DNA of 64,000 bases from Aeromicrobium duanguangcaii (GCF_024508295.1 NZ_CP101990.1:2356001-2420000), one strand, 5' to 3'; counted from the stretch's first letter, positions 23,604 to 31,604 are shown. The notes: generated by a model from the sequence alone, not told the origin. Numbers and translations are program-made.

Positions 23604-24836
23604 GTGACCAGCCAGCCGACCCGGATCTTCGTGTCCCGCCTCGTCGGTCAGGCCGTGTTCGATCCGGTCGGCGACCAGGTCGGCAAGTTGCGCGACGTCG
23701 TCGTCGCCGTCCGCAGCGCCACCCAGCGACCGCGCGTCCTGGGCCTGGTGATCGAGCTCCTCGGCCGTCGGCGCGTGTTCCTGCCGATCACGCGGGTGAC
23801 CTCGATGGACTCGGGCCAGATCATCACGACGGGCGTCCTGAACCTGCGCCGCTTCCAGCAACGCGCCACCGAGACGTTGGCCGTGCACGAGCTGTTCGAC
23901 CGCCAGGTCACGCTCGCCGACGGCACGCCCGCGAGCCTGTACGACCTCGCGATCGAGCAGGACCCGCGCCGCGACTGGTACGTCTCGACCGTCGCGGTGG
24001 CCGAGCACCACAAGCGCTTCGGCCGGCGCGGCACCAGCCACGTCCTGGAGTGGGACGAGGTCCACGGCCTCGCCAGCGAGACCGCCGCCCAGGGCGCCAC
24101 CAACCTGCTCGCCACGATGGACGAGATGCGGCCGGCCGACGTCGCCAACGCCCTGCGCGACCTGCCGCCCAAGCGGCGGATGGAGATCGTCCGCGAGTTC
24201 GGCGACGAGCGCCTGGCCGACGTGATCGAGGAGATGCCCGAGGCGCTGCAGGTCGAGGTGCTGGGCATCCTCGACCCGAGCCGCGGCGCCGACGTCCTCG
24301 GCGAGATGGACCCCGACGACGCGGCTGACCTGCTGGGCGAGCTGCCCGCGCAGACGGCCGAGGAGCTGCTCGAGCTCATGGAGCCCGAGGACGCCGAGGA
24401 CGTGCGCCGACTGCTCTCCTACGAGGAGCGCACCGCCGGCGGCATGATGACCACCGAGCCGGTCGTGATCGATCCGAGCGCCACGATCGCCGACGCGCTC
24501 GCCCTGATCCGCGAGCCCGAGCTCAGCCCGGCGCTGGCCTCCATGGTCTACGTGTGCCGGCCCCCGCTCGAGACCCCGACCGGCCGCTTCCTCGGCGGCG
24601 CCCACTTCCAGGCCCTGCTGCGCGAGCCGCCCTCTACCCTGGTCAGCCAGGTCATCGACAACGACATCGACTGGCCGCGCCCCGACGCCTCCCTGGCCGA
24701 GGTCGCCGGGCTGCTGGCCGCGTACAACATGGTCGCGCTGCCGGTCGTCGACGAGAACCAGCACCTGCTGGGCGTCGTGACGATCGACGACGTGCTCGAC
24801 CACCTGCTGCCGAAGGGGTGGCGCGAGAATGGCTGA
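23604..24836 (+). CDS. PRC-barrel/MgtE_N/CBS protein lacking the channel domain
   Basis: The 410-residue soluble protein has an N-terminal PRC-barrel-like part (FDPVGDQVGKLRDVVV), an MgtE intracellular N domain of helical repeats (about residues 165-290, ADVANALRDLPPKRR, GADVLGEMDPDDAADLL) and a CBS pair (TAGGMMTTEPVVIDP to VVTIDDVLDHLLP). It has the whole Mg2+-sensing gate of MgtE channels but no membrane domain. The DUF1003 membrane protein overlaps its stop by 8 bases and may be its partner. It resembles the Rv1232c/Rv1231c pair as I recall it. Confidence 0.85.
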   Translation: MTSQPTRIFVSRLVGQAVFDPVGDQVGKLRDVVVAVRSATQRPRVLGLVIELLGRRRVFLPITRVTSMDSGQIITTGVLNLRRFQQRATETLAVHELFDRQVTLADGTPASLYDLAIEQDPRRDWYVSTVAVAEHHKRFGRRGTSHVLEWDEVHGLASETAAQGATNLLATMDEMRPADVANALRDLPPKRRMEIVREFGDERLADVIEEMPEALQVEVLGILDPSRGADVLGEMDPDDAADLLGELPAQTAEELLELMEPEDAEDVRRLLSYEERTAGGMMTTEPVVIDPSATIADALALIREPELSPALASMVYVCRPPLETPTGRFLGGAHFQALLREPPSTLVSQVIDNDIDWPRPDASLAEVAGLLAAYNMVALPVVDENQHLLGVVTIDDVLDHLLPKGWRENG

Positions 24837-25341
24837 CCGCGAACGCCTCGACCAGCCCCGCGACCTGCGTCGCGGGCTGACCCGCAACCTCGCCGCGCGA
24901 CGCGAGGCCGCCGACCCCGAGCGGTTCGGGCGCTTCGCCGAGTCCGCCGCACGCTTCCTGGGCACCGCGCGCTTCATCGCGTGGATGACGGTCTTCATCC
25001 TGGTGTGGATCGCCTGGAACGTGCCCTACGGTCCCGACCGCTGGCGCTGGGACGAGTATCCCTTCATCTTCCTCACGCTCATCCTGTCGCTGCAGGCGTC
25101 GTACGCCGCACCCCTGATCCTGCTGGCGCAGAACCGCCAGGAGGCGCGCGACCGCATCGCGGCCGAGCAGGACCGTGACGCCGCCAGCCGCTCGCACGCC
25201 GACATGGAGTTCCTGGCCCGCGAGGTCGCGAGCCTGCGCATCGGCCTGGGCGAGGTCGCCACCCGCGACTTCCTGCGCAGTGAGCTGCGCGGATTCCTGG
25301 CCGATCTGGAGCGGGCCGAGGAGCCCGGCGAACAGGACTGA
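24829..25341 (+). CDS. DUF1003 membrane protein
   Basis: The 170-residue DUF1003 family protein has two hydrophobic segments (FIAWMTVFILVWIAWNV and FIFLTLILSLQASYAAPLIL), then the conserved ILLAQNRQEARDR and a C-terminal coiled coil. Function unknown. The start lies inside the last codons of the MgtE_N/CBS gene (8-base overlap), indicating translational coupling and a shared role, possibly divalent-cation handling. Confidence 0.85.
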   Translation: MADRERLDQPRDLRRGLTRNLAARREAADPERFGRFAESAARFLGTARFIAWMTVFILVWIAWNVPYGPDRWRWDEYPFIFLTLILSLQASYAAPLILLAQNRQEARDRIAAEQDRDAASRSHADMEFLAREVASLRIGLGEVATRDFLRSELRGFLADLERAEEPGEQD

Positions 25342-25419
25342 TCCGCCCGGCCAGACCCCCGCGGAGACCGGCCGTCGCCCGGTTGCCGACACGGCGCCCG
25401 GACGTTCGTCTGGCCCCCG

Positions 25420-25425
25420 TAGACT
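25420..25425 (+). promoter_or_regulatory. Leaderless -10 box of mrp
   Basis: TAGACT lies 7 bases before ATG 25433. Confidence 0.6.
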
Positions 25426-25432
25426 CCACCTC

Positions 25433-26584
25433 ATGGCTGACGTCACCCAGGAACAGATCACCGCGGCGCTCTCGACCGTCAACGATCCCGAGATCAAGCG
25501 CCCGATCACCGAGCTGGGGATGGTCGACACGATCACGATCGGCGAGACCGAGATCGTCGTGCGACTGCTGCTGACCGTCGCCGGCTGCCCGCTCAAGGAC
25601 ACGCTGACCCGCGACGTCACCGCCGCCGTGGTCAAGGTCGCGCCGGCCCACACGGTCCGCGTCGACATGGGCGTCATGACCGACGAGCAGCGCAAGGCCA
25701 TGCAGGAGCACCTGCGCGGCGGCCGCGCCGAGCGCGAGATCCCCTTCGCCCAGCCCGGCTCGCTCACCAAGGTCTACGCGGTCGCCTCCGGCAAGGGCGG
25801 CGTCGGCAAGTCGTCCGTCACCGTCAACCTCGCCGTCGCGATGGCCAAGCGCGGCCTCAAGGTGGGCGTCCTCGACGCGGACATCTACGGCCACTCGATC
25901 CCGGACATGCTCGGCGTCGGGGACCAGCGCCCCACGCAGGTCGAGGACATGATCATGCCGGTGCCCGCCCAGATCGGCGACGTCACGGTCAAGGTCATCA
26001 GCATCGGCATGCTGAAGCCGCGCCGTGACCAGGTCGTCGCCTGGCGCGGCCCGATGCTCGACCGCGCGCTCGTCCAGATGCTGGCCGACGTCTACTGGGG
26101 CGATCTCGACGCCCTCTTCCTCGATCTGCCCCCGGGCACGGGCGACATGGCGATCAGCATGGGCCAGCACCTGCCCGGCGCGGAGTTCATCGTCGTCACC
26201 ACGCCGCAGCAGGCCGCCGCCCAGGTGGCCGAGCGCGCCGGCACGATGGCCTCGATGATGCACCAGCGCGTCGTGGGCGTCGTCGAGAACATGTCGTGGC
26301 TGCTGCTGCCCTCCGGCGAGAAGATGGAGGTCTTCGGGTCCGGCGGCGCCGCCCAGGTGGCGTCCACCCTCAGCTCGCGCCTCGGGTACGAGATCTCGGT
26401 GCTGGGTCAGGTCCCGCTCGAGGAGCACATGCGCGCGAGCGGCGACTCCGGCGCCCCGATCGTCTCCTCGGAGCCCGACGCCGAGAGCGCCAAGGTGCTG
26501 CAGCAGATCGCAGACCAGCTCAGCGGCCGCTCGCGCGGCCTCGCGGGCATGCAGCTGGGCCTCGCGCCCGCCGGCCGACTGTAG
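25433..26584 (+). CDS. mrp: Mrp/NBP35 P-loop ATPase, iron-sulfur carrier
   Basis: The 383-residue protein has an N-terminal MIP18/DUF59 domain (about 1-95, VNDPEIKRPITELGMVD) followed by the Mrp ATPase: deviant Walker A SGKGGVGKSS, VLDADIYGHS, LPPGTGD. It is an Fe-S cluster carrier/assembly factor. The CxxC cluster pair of many Mrp proteins is not visible near ENMSWLLLPSGEKMEVFGSGG, as in related actinobacterial sequences. ATG is set by a leaderless box. The TAG stop at 26582-26584 is also the start of tatB's -10 box. Confidence 0.92.
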   Translation: MADVTQEQITAALSTVNDPEIKRPITELGMVDTITIGETEIVVRLLLTVAGCPLKDTLTRDVTAAVVKVAPAHTVRVDMGVMTDEQRKAMQEHLRGGRAEREIPFAQPGSLTKVYAVASGKGGVGKSSVTVNLAVAMAKRGLKVGVLDADIYGHSIPDMLGVGDQRPTQVEDMIMPVPAQIGDVTVKVISIGMLKPRRDQVVAWRGPMLDRALVQMLADVYWGDLDALFLDLPPGTGDMAISMGQHLPGAEFIVVTTPQQAAAQVAERAGTMASMMHQRVVGVVENMSWLLLPSGEKMEVFGSGGAAQVASTLSSRLGYEISVLGQVPLEEHMRASGDSGAPIVSSEPDAESAKVLQQIADQLSGRSRGLAGMQLGLAPAGRL

Positions 26585-26587
26585 GAT
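26582..26587 (+). promoter_or_regulatory. Leaderless -10 box of tatB inside the mrp stop codon
   Basis: TAGGAT overlaps the mrp TAG stop and lies 7 bases before GTG 26595, so tatB can be transcribed independently of mrp. Confidence 0.6.
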
Positions 26588-26594
26588 CGCGCCC

Positions 26595-26906
26595 GTGGGC
26601 CTGGGCTGGATGGAGATCGGCACGATCCTCGTCGTGGCGATCCTGGTGTTCGGTCCCGACCGGCTGCCGGGCCTGGCTCGTCAGGCCGCGCAGTTCATTC
26701 GCACCGTCCGCCAGATGGCAGACAACGCGAAGTCCGAGCTGAGCCGTGAGCTCGGCGACGAGTTCAAGGACATCGATCTGCGCGATCTCGACCCGCGCGC
26801 CGCGGTCCGGGACGTCATGTGGTCCGACCCGACCCCTCCCCCGGTCCCGAGCGTGCGCATCCTGCGGCCCGGCGAGGTCCCTCCGTTCGACCCCGAGGCC
26901 ACCTGA
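26595..26906 (+). CDS. tatB: Sec-independent protein translocase subunit TatB
   Basis: The 103-residue protein starts with a short membrane helix (MEIGTILVVAILVFGPDRLP) with the conserved Phe-Gly-Pro hinge, then an amphipathic helix (LARQAAQFIRTVRQMADNAK) and a Pro-rich tail. It forms the twin-arginine substrate receptor with TatC, which is not in the window. Mrp-TatB adjacency and SigE nearby recall the mycobacterial sigE-rseA-htrA-tatB locus, but RseA and HtrA genes are absent here. Confidence 0.9.
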   Translation: MGLGWMEIGTILVVAILVFGPDRLPGLARQAAQFIRTVRQMADNAKSELSRELGDEFKDIDLRDLDPRAAVRDVMWSDPTPPPVPSVRILRPGEVPPFDPEAT

Positions 26907-26914
26907 GCCGTCTC

Positions 26915-26988
26915 CCCCGATCCCAGATTTGCTCCGATCTGGACCTTTGAACGGTCCTCAAAGGTCGAAATCAGAGCAAATCTCGGGG
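26915..26988. repeat. Long palindromic element B between tatB and sigE
   Basis: Stem pieces are CCCCGA/TCGGGG (26915-26920/26983-26988), AGATTTGCTC/GAGCAAATCT (26925-26934/26974-26983) and an inner 16-base arm (26935-26950/26958-26973) with three mismatches and a 7-base loop. The outer and inner arms share position 26983. It is related in sequence to element A (2725-2787): both have a TTTGCTC or CTGCTCC motif, GATCT, ACCTTTG, and matching right halves. It separates convergent genes and has no T-run. Confidence 0.8.
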
Positions 26989-26992
26989 TGGG

Positions 26993-27553
26993 TCAGACGC
27001 CGAGGGCGCCGAGCACGCGGGTCCGGCCGGAGCGCGGCTCGCGGTGCGCCAACTCCCGCCGCAGTGCGGCGCGTCCCCGGTGGACCCGCGTGCGGACCGT
27101 GCCGACCTTGATCCCCAGCAGCGTCGCGATCTCGGCGTGCGCCAGCTGCTCGACATCGGCCAGAACGACGGCCACCCGCAGGTGGCTGGGCAGGGTCGCC
27201 AGGGCGGCCTCGATGTCCGGATCGAATCCCGCGTCGTGCACGACGTCGGCCGGCAGGGAGCCCGCGTCGGCGAGTCGCTCCTCATGGGCCGCCGTCAGCG
27301 CCGCGGTGGGCTGACGGCCCGCGCGGCGGGCACGGTCCAGGAAGAGGTTCGTGGTGATGCGGTGGATCCACCCGGCGAGGTTCTGGGCCTCGTAGCGGTC
27401 CAGGGACGTGAAGACGCGCTCGAACACGTCCTGGGTCAGGTCCTCGGCATCCTGCGGGTTGCCCGTCAGTCGCGTCGCCAGCCGGCGGACCTGCGCCACG
27501 TGCTGGACGTAGATCTCGACCTGCTCCTGCGAGGTCGGGTGCGCGGCGGGCAT
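26993..27553 (-). CDS. sigE: ECF RNA polymerase sigma factor SigE-like
   Basis: The 186-residue protein has region 2 (ATRLTGNPQDAEDLTQDVFERVF, GWIHRITTNLFLDRARR) and region 4 (ALATLPSHLRVAVVLADVEQ, HAEIATLLGIKVGTVRTRVHRGRAAL). Its divergent O-methyltransferase neighbour and nearby tatB/mrp identify the SigE locus of envelope-stress response. ATG 27553 has GAGGA upstream; a longer in-frame start near 27655 would add about 34 residues. The zinc anti-sigma RseA normally next to it is missing from this locus. Confidence 0.85.
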   Translation of the reverse strand: MPAAHPTSQEQVEIYVQHVAQVRRLATRLTGNPQDAEDLTQDVFERVFTSLDRYEAQNLAGWIHRITTNLFLDRARRAGRQPTAALTAAHEERLADAGSLPADVVHDAGFDPDIEAALATLPSHLRVAVVLADVEQLAHAEIATLLGIKVGTVRTRVHRGRAALRRELAHREPRSGRTRVLGALGV

Positions 27554-27665
27554 GTCTCGATCCTCGACCGCGAACCTGAGAGCAACCGAAGAACGCGCTG
27601 ACGGTTGGCGAAGTCCGTCGGCCTCGCCACCGCGAGTCCCGTCGTCGAGCGGCATCGGGCGTCGA

Positions 27666-27671
27666 TAGGCT
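27666..27671 (+). promoter_or_regulatory. -10 box of the O-methyltransferase gene
   Basis: TAGGCT gives a leader of about 25-30 bases with GCGAGGGG ribosome site before ATG 27704. Confidence 0.4.
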
Positions 27672-27703
27672 GGGCCCACCCGCCGAACGATTGCGAGGGG
27701 ACG

Positions 27704-28333
27704 ATGACGACCGAAGCCAGCCTGGCCTACGCAGAGCAGTACCAGCCCGAGGACGACCACCTGCGCACCGCGCGCCGACATGCCGAGACCGTCGGCGTGG
27801 TCCCCGTCCTGCCCGGCGCCCGGGCGGCTCTGACCTTCCTGGCCGGCGCGGCGAACGCCCGCAACATCGCCGAGATCGGCACGGGCACGGGCGTCTCCGG
27901 CCTCGCGCTGCTGCGCGGCATGCTGCCGGACGGCGTGCTCACGTCCGTCGACCTCGAGGCCGAGAACCAGCGGCTCGCCCGCGACGTCTTCCGCGCCGCC
28001 GGCATCCCGCCGACGCGCTTCCGCCTCATCACCGGCTCGGCGCTGGACGTGCTGCCGCGCCTCAACGACGGCGGCTACGACCTGGTGTTCTGCGACGGCG
28101 ACAAGGTCGAGTACGGCGAGTACCTCGACGAGGCGCTGCGCCTCACCCGCGCCGGCGGCCTGGTGATCTTCGACAACGCGCTGTGGCACGACCGGGTCGC
28201 CGACCCGTCGCGTCGCGACCCCGAGACGGTCGCCATCCGCGAGCTCGTCGAGCGCGTGGGCAACGACGAGGACCTGGCGGCGCTGCTGCTGCCGCTGGGC
28301 GACGGCCTGCTGGTGCTGCAGAAGCCGCACTGA
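27704..28333 (+). CDS. O-methyltransferase (Rv1220c/CCoAOMT-like)
   Basis: The 209-residue protein has the SAM-binding glycine loop EIGTGTGVSGLALL, acidic VDLEAENQ, and divalent-metal residues FCDGDKVEYGEYLDEAL and IFDNALWHDRV typical of catechol/caffeoyl-CoA-type class I O-methyltransferases. The substrate is unknown. It is divergent from sigE, a pairing conserved in actinobacteria. Its stop is 9 bases from the convergent gene at 28343. Confidence 0.88.
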   Translation: MTTEASLAYAEQYQPEDDHLRTARRHAETVGVVPVLPGARAALTFLAGAANARNIAEIGTGTGVSGLALLRGMLPDGVLTSVDLEAENQRLARDVFRAAGIPPTRFRLITGSALDVLPRLNDGGYDLVFCDGDKVEYGEYLDEALRLTRAGGLVIFDNALWHDRVADPSRRDPETVAIRELVERVGNDEDLAALLLPLGDGLLVLQKPH

Positions 28334-28342
28334 CGCGGGGCG

Positions 28343-28684
28343 TCAGCCCTCGAAGCGAGCGGCTGAGCGGAAGCCGTCCGGCCCGCTCGCCACGGCGACG
28401 ACCTCGAACGGCTCGATCCGGGGCGCAGCCCCGGTCATCGCCGTGGCGGGGGCGTCGGCCGCCCGCGTCTCGAAGTCGGCCTGGAACTGGGCGCGTGCCT
28501 CGTCGCTGACGAAGACGTAGGTTCCCTCGAACCACTCGCCCGCGCGAGCGCGCCAGGTCTTGAAGTGCAGGCCCGGCAGACCTGAGAACTTCGCATGGGA
28601 CTCAGCCTCGACGTACTCGCTGAGTCGTTCGAGGGTGCCGGAAGGCGCGTCGGCCAGCGACCAGCGCACCGAGAGTCCGTACAT
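28343..28684 (-). CDS. YdhR-like small protein (ABM/ferredoxin-like barrel)
   Basis: The 113-residue protein contains SEYVEAESHAKFSGLPGLHFKTWRARAGEWFEGTYVFVSDEARAQF, the pattern of YdhR-type putative monooxygenases (dimeric alpha-beta barrels). No cofactor motif is visible and function is unproven. It lies 5 bases downstream of the DUF3117 gene on the same strand, probably in one operon. Confidence 0.65.
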   Translation of the reverse strand: MYGLSVRWSLADAPSGTLERLSEYVEAESHAKFSGLPGLHFKTWRARAGEWFEGTYVFVSDEARAQFQADFETRAADAPATAMTGAAPRIEPFEVVAVASGPDGFRSAARFEG

Positions 28685-28689
28685 CGGGC

Positions 28690-28851
28690 TCAGACAGCCT
28701 TGAGCTGGTCACCCAGCGTGGCGGCCTCTTCGTTGTTGAGTTCGACCACCAGACGTCCGCCGCCCTCGAGCGGGACCCGCATGACGATGCAGCGCCCCTC
28801 CTTGGTGACCTCCATCGGTCCGTCGCCGGTCCGAGGCTTCATGGCGGCCAT
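28690..28851 (-). CDS. DUF3117 small conserved protein
   Basis: The 53-residue protein starts MAAMKPRTGDGPMEVTKEGR and continues IVMRVPLEGGGRLVVELN, an almost invariant actinobacterial DUF3117 family (Rv1211-like as I recall). Start ATG 28851 has GAGAGGGG six bases upstream; ATG 28842 is the alternative. Probably a small beta-rich protein of unknown function. Confidence 0.9.
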   Translation of the reverse strand: MAAMKPRTGDGPMEVTKEGRCIVMRVPLEGGGRLVVELNNEEAATLGDQLKAV

Positions 28852-28942
28852 CTGTACCCCTCTCGTTCGTCACCCGAGAATTCGGGCCGGGACTCATTAT
28901 CGCGCATCACGGCGACGTAATCACCTCAAGGGTCCGAAAGAG

Positions 28943-29455
28943 TCACGCCGAACGTAGTTCACTCGGGCCATCCGCACGCCGATCGGCGTCCGTCTCGGCT
29001 GCCGGGCTGACGATCCGCGGGTCGATCTCGGGGCGAACGCCGAGCATCGCGACGAGCTCCTGCTCGGTGGCGAGGCGCTCCTCGAGCTCGTCGATCTGGG
29101 TGCTGCCGGCGGCCAGGTCGGCGCGCAGGCGGGCGATCTCGGCCTCGCTGGCGCGCAGACGCTCGCTGACGGCGCGACGGAACGACGCGTCGACGTCGAG
29201 GTGCTCGCGCTCGCGCTCGGCGATGAGCCGGGCGTCGCGGACACGGTCGCGCGCGAACTTCTGGCGGAAGTCGCGCAACTCCTCGGACATGAGAACGGTC
29301 GACGTGATGCCGGCCGAAAGGGCCACGCAAGCGGCCATGATGAGGGCCGGAACCGTCTGCATCGCCACACCGGCGATCACGACGACTGCGGCCAGAGCAA
29401 GCACGATCGCTGCGGATGTCACACGCAGCGAGCGGGGAAGTGTGCGGCTGGACAT
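28943..29455 (-). CDS. Membrane-anchored coiled-coil protein, unknown
   Basis: The 170-residue protein has two adjacent hydrophobic segments (about residues 12-55) followed by a long charged coiled coil (about 60-140, RDFRQKFARDRVRDARLIAE onward to LEERLATEQELVAML). I recognise no family; envelope scaffold is a guess. ATG 29455 is chosen from a TAATCT box 7 bases upstream. The gene is divergent from the lipoprotein esterase with a shared dyad at 29516-29540. Confidence 0.65.
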   Translation of the reverse strand: MSSRTLPRSLRVTSAAIVLALAAVVVIAGVAMQTVPALIMAACVALSAGITSTVLMSEELRDFRQKFARDRVRDARLIAEREREHLDVDASFRRAVSERLRASEAEIARLRADLAAGSTQIDELEERLATEQELVAMLGVRPEIDPRIVSPAAETDADRRADGPSELRSA

Positions 29456-29462
29456 GGAGCCC

Positions 29463-29468
29463 AGATTA
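29463..29468 (-). promoter_or_regulatory. Leaderless -10 box of the coiled-coil membrane gene
   Basis: TAATCT on the minus strand lies 7 bases before ATG 29455. Confidence 0.55.
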
Positions 29469-29515
29469 AGCGCGACCTCGTGCGGACCGGCGACGGCACG
29501 CCGACGGACACACCG

Positions 29516-29540
29516 AAGTTTCATGTGGTGGGTGAAACTT
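29516..29540. promoter_or_regulatory. Dyad in divergent promoter region
   Basis: AAGTTTCA, nine bases, TGAAACTT: perfect 8-base arms 34-58 bases upstream of the lipoprotein gene's -10 box. It is much more AT-rich than its surroundings and is a plausible regulator-binding site. Confidence 0.45.
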
Positions 29541-29573
29541 TGCGTTCGACAGGACGACTCGAGTCGGCCTCAC

Positions 29574-29579
29574 TACGGT
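29574..29579 (+). promoter_or_regulatory. Leaderless -10 box of the lipoprotein esterase
   Basis: TACGGT lies 7 bases before GTG 29587, favouring that start over GTG 29578 or 29581. Confidence 0.5.
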
Positions 29580-29586
29580 GGTGCGG

Positions 29587-30486
29587 GTGCCTGTCGCCTC
29601 CTTCCCCGTCCGCGCCGCGGCCGCATCGCTGGCCGCGCTCGCCCTGCTGACCTCCTGCTCGACCTCCCGCGCCGACGAGGCCAGAACCGCCGAACGGCAG
29701 TACCTCGCCATCGGCGACTCCTACGCCGCGGGCTACCGCCCGGCGCTCGACGGCGGCGAGGCCGAGAACACGACGGACGGCTTCGCCTGGAAGGTCGCCG
29801 AGGCGACCGGCCTGGGACTGGTCAACGTGAGCTGCTCGGGCATCACCACGGTCGCCTTCGTCAACGGCGACCCGTGCGAGGAGGACCGGCGCGCGCCGGG
29901 CGCCCTCGCTCCGGTGAAGGGCTCCGAGGCGGCCGTGGCCCTGGACCACCTGGATCGGCACGCCGACGACGTCGAGCTCGTCACGGTGGTGCTGGGCGCG
30001 AACGACCTGCGGGCCTGCTCCTTCGACAAGGCGTGGCGCCGCTGTGTCGCCGAGACGATGCCGCGCATCACGAAGACGCTCGACTCCCTGCTGTCGGGAC
30101 TGCGGGAGCGGCTGGGGCCCGAGGCGCCGATCGTCGGGCTGACCTATCCCGACATCTGGCTCGGGGCGCCCGTGCGACAGCCGAAGTCCGCCGAGGCGCG
30201 CCGGGTCGCCCAGGCGTCGGTCGAGGCGTTCCGCACCGCCGTGAACCCGGCCCTGCGCCGCACCTACGCCGCGCACGGCGCCACCTTCGTGGACGTGACG
30301 CGGGCGTTCGGCGCCTACCTCCCGGCCGACCGCACCATCAGGACCTCGAAGTTCGGCACGATCCCCGCGCGGGCCGTGCGCGTCTGCGCCGAGACCTACG
30401 CCTGCTCACTGGGCGACGCGCACCCGACCCCCGAGGGTCACCAGCGCATCGCCGATCTCGTCCTGGAGTCGCTCGAGGGTCAGTGA
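29587..30486 (+). CDS. SGNH/GDSL-family esterase lipoprotein
   Basis: The 299-residue protein has a signal peptide with lipobox LLTSC (Cys near residue 24), so it is a membrane-anchored lipoprotein. SGNH blocks are visible: GDSYAAG (catalytic Ser), NVSCSGITT, GANDLRAC, and DAHPTPEGH with the catalytic Asp/His. It is an extracellular lipase or esterase (SEST-like) with six or more cysteines. GTG 29587 is chosen because of its leaderless box. It overlaps the convergent dapE stop by 7 bases. Confidence 0.83.
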   Translation: MPVASFPVRAAAASLAALALLTSCSTSRADEARTAERQYLAIGDSYAAGYRPALDGGEAENTTDGFAWKVAEATGLGLVNVSCSGITTVAFVNGDPCEEDRRAPGALAPVKGSEAAVALDHLDRHADDVELVTVVLGANDLRACSFDKAWRRCVAETMPRITKTLDSLLSGLRERLGPEAPIVGLTYPDIWLGAPVRQPKSAEARRVAQASVEAFRTAVNPALRRTYAAHGATFVDVTRAFGAYLPADRTIRTSKFGTIPARAVRVCAETYACSLGDAHPTPEGHQRIADLVLESLEGQ

Positions 30487-31544
30487 CCCGACAGCCACTC
30501 GCGCAACCGGTCGTGCACGCGGTGCAGGTGCTCGACGGGAACCTGCTCATCGGCCTTGTGGGCGTAGCGCGGGTCGCCGGGGCCGTAGTTGACCGCCGGG
30601 ACGCCCAGCAGGGTGAACTTCGCGACGTCGGTCCAACCGAACTTCGGGCCGACCTCGCCGCCGATGGCCTCGACGAACGCGGCAGCCGCGGGACGGCCGA
30701 GGCCGGGCAGCGCGCCCGGCGCCGAGTCCGTGACGGTCAGCTCGTGGCCCGAGAAGACCTCGCGCAGATGCGCCAGCGCCGCCTCCTCGTCCCGGTCGGG
30801 CGCGAAGCGGTAGTTCACCGTCAGCACCGCCTCGTCGGGGATCACGTTGCCGCTCACTCCCCCGCGCACGCCGACGGCGTTGAGTCCCTCGCGGTAGGTC
30901 AGGCCGTCGATGTCGACCGTCCGCGGCGAGTAGCCGGCGAGCGTCGCCAGGACGGGCGCGAGGTCGTGGATCGCGTTGTGGCCCATCCATGAGCGCGCCG
31001 AGTGCGCCCGCTCGCCCGTGGTGCGGATCTCGACGCGCATCGTGCCCTGGCAGCCCGCCTCGACCCCGGCATTCGACGGCTCCATGAGGATCGCGAAGTC
31101 GCCCTGCAGCCACTCGGGGTGCTCACGGGCGATCCGGCCCAGGCCGTTGTGGACGGCCGCGATCTCCTCGGCCTCGTAGAAGACCCAGGTGACGTCGCGG
31201 ACCGGTTCGCTGAGCTCGGCGGCGAGGCTGAGCGCGATCGCGACCCCGCCCTTCATGTCGCACGTGCCCAGGCCCCACAGGGTGTCGCCCTCGAGGCGCG
31301 AGGGCAGGTTGTCGTTCAGCGGCACCGTGTCGATGTGGCCCGCGATCACGACGCGCTCGTCCCGGCCCAGCTCGGTGCGAGCGATGATCGTGTGGCCGTC
31401 ACGCACGACCTGCAGGTGGTCGCACGTGCGCAGCGCCGCCTCGACGGCGTCGGCCAGCTCGGCCTCCTCGAGACTCTCGGACGGCACGTCCACGACGGCC
31501 CGGGTCAACGTCACGATGTCTGCCGTCAGGTCGAGGGAGGCCAT
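30480..31544 (-). CDS. dapE: Succinyl-diaminopimelate desuccinylase
   Basis: The 354-residue M20 metallohydrolase has zinc ligands in AGHIDTVP, LGTCDMKGG, the catalytic and ligand pair in YEAEEIAAVHNGLG, and EPSNAGVEAGCQGT. Dimerisation-domain residues VRGGVSGNVIPDEA fit actinobacterial DapE. It releases succinate from N-succinyl-LL-diaminopimelate in lysine and peptidoglycan precursor synthesis. ATG 31544 has a leaderless box. No other dap gene is adjacent. Confidence 0.9.
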   Translation of the reverse strand: MASLDLTADIVTLTRAVVDVPSESLEEAELADAVEAALRTCDHLQVVRDGHTIIARTELGRDERVVIAGHIDTVPLNDNLPSRLEGDTLWGLGTCDMKGGVAIALSLAAELSEPVRDVTWVFYEAEEIAAVHNGLGRIAREHPEWLQGDFAILMEPSNAGVEAGCQGTMRVEIRTTGERAHSARSWMGHNAIHDLAPVLATLAGYSPRTVDIDGLTYREGLNAVGVRGGVSGNVIPDEAVLTVNYRFAPDRDEEAALAHLREVFSGHELTVTDSAPGALPGLGRPAAAAFVEAIGGEVGPKFGWTDVAKFTLLGVPAVNYGPGDPRYAHKADEQVPVEHLHRVHDRLREWLSGH

Positions 31545-31551
31545 GGGTGGA

Positions 31552-31557
31552 ACCCTA
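31552..31557 (-). promoter_or_regulatory. Leaderless -10 box of dapE
   Basis: TAGGGT on the minus strand lies 7 bases before ATG 31544. Confidence 0.6.
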
Positions 31558-31592
31558 GTCCCAATCCCTCCCCACTAGTGCGCATTGCGTGG

Positions 31593-31598
31593 TACCTT
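31593..31598 (+). promoter_or_regulatory. Leaderless -10 box of the efflux operon
   Basis: TACCTT lies 6 bases before GTG 31605. Confidence 0.5.
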
Positions 31599-31604
31599 CC
31601 GGCG

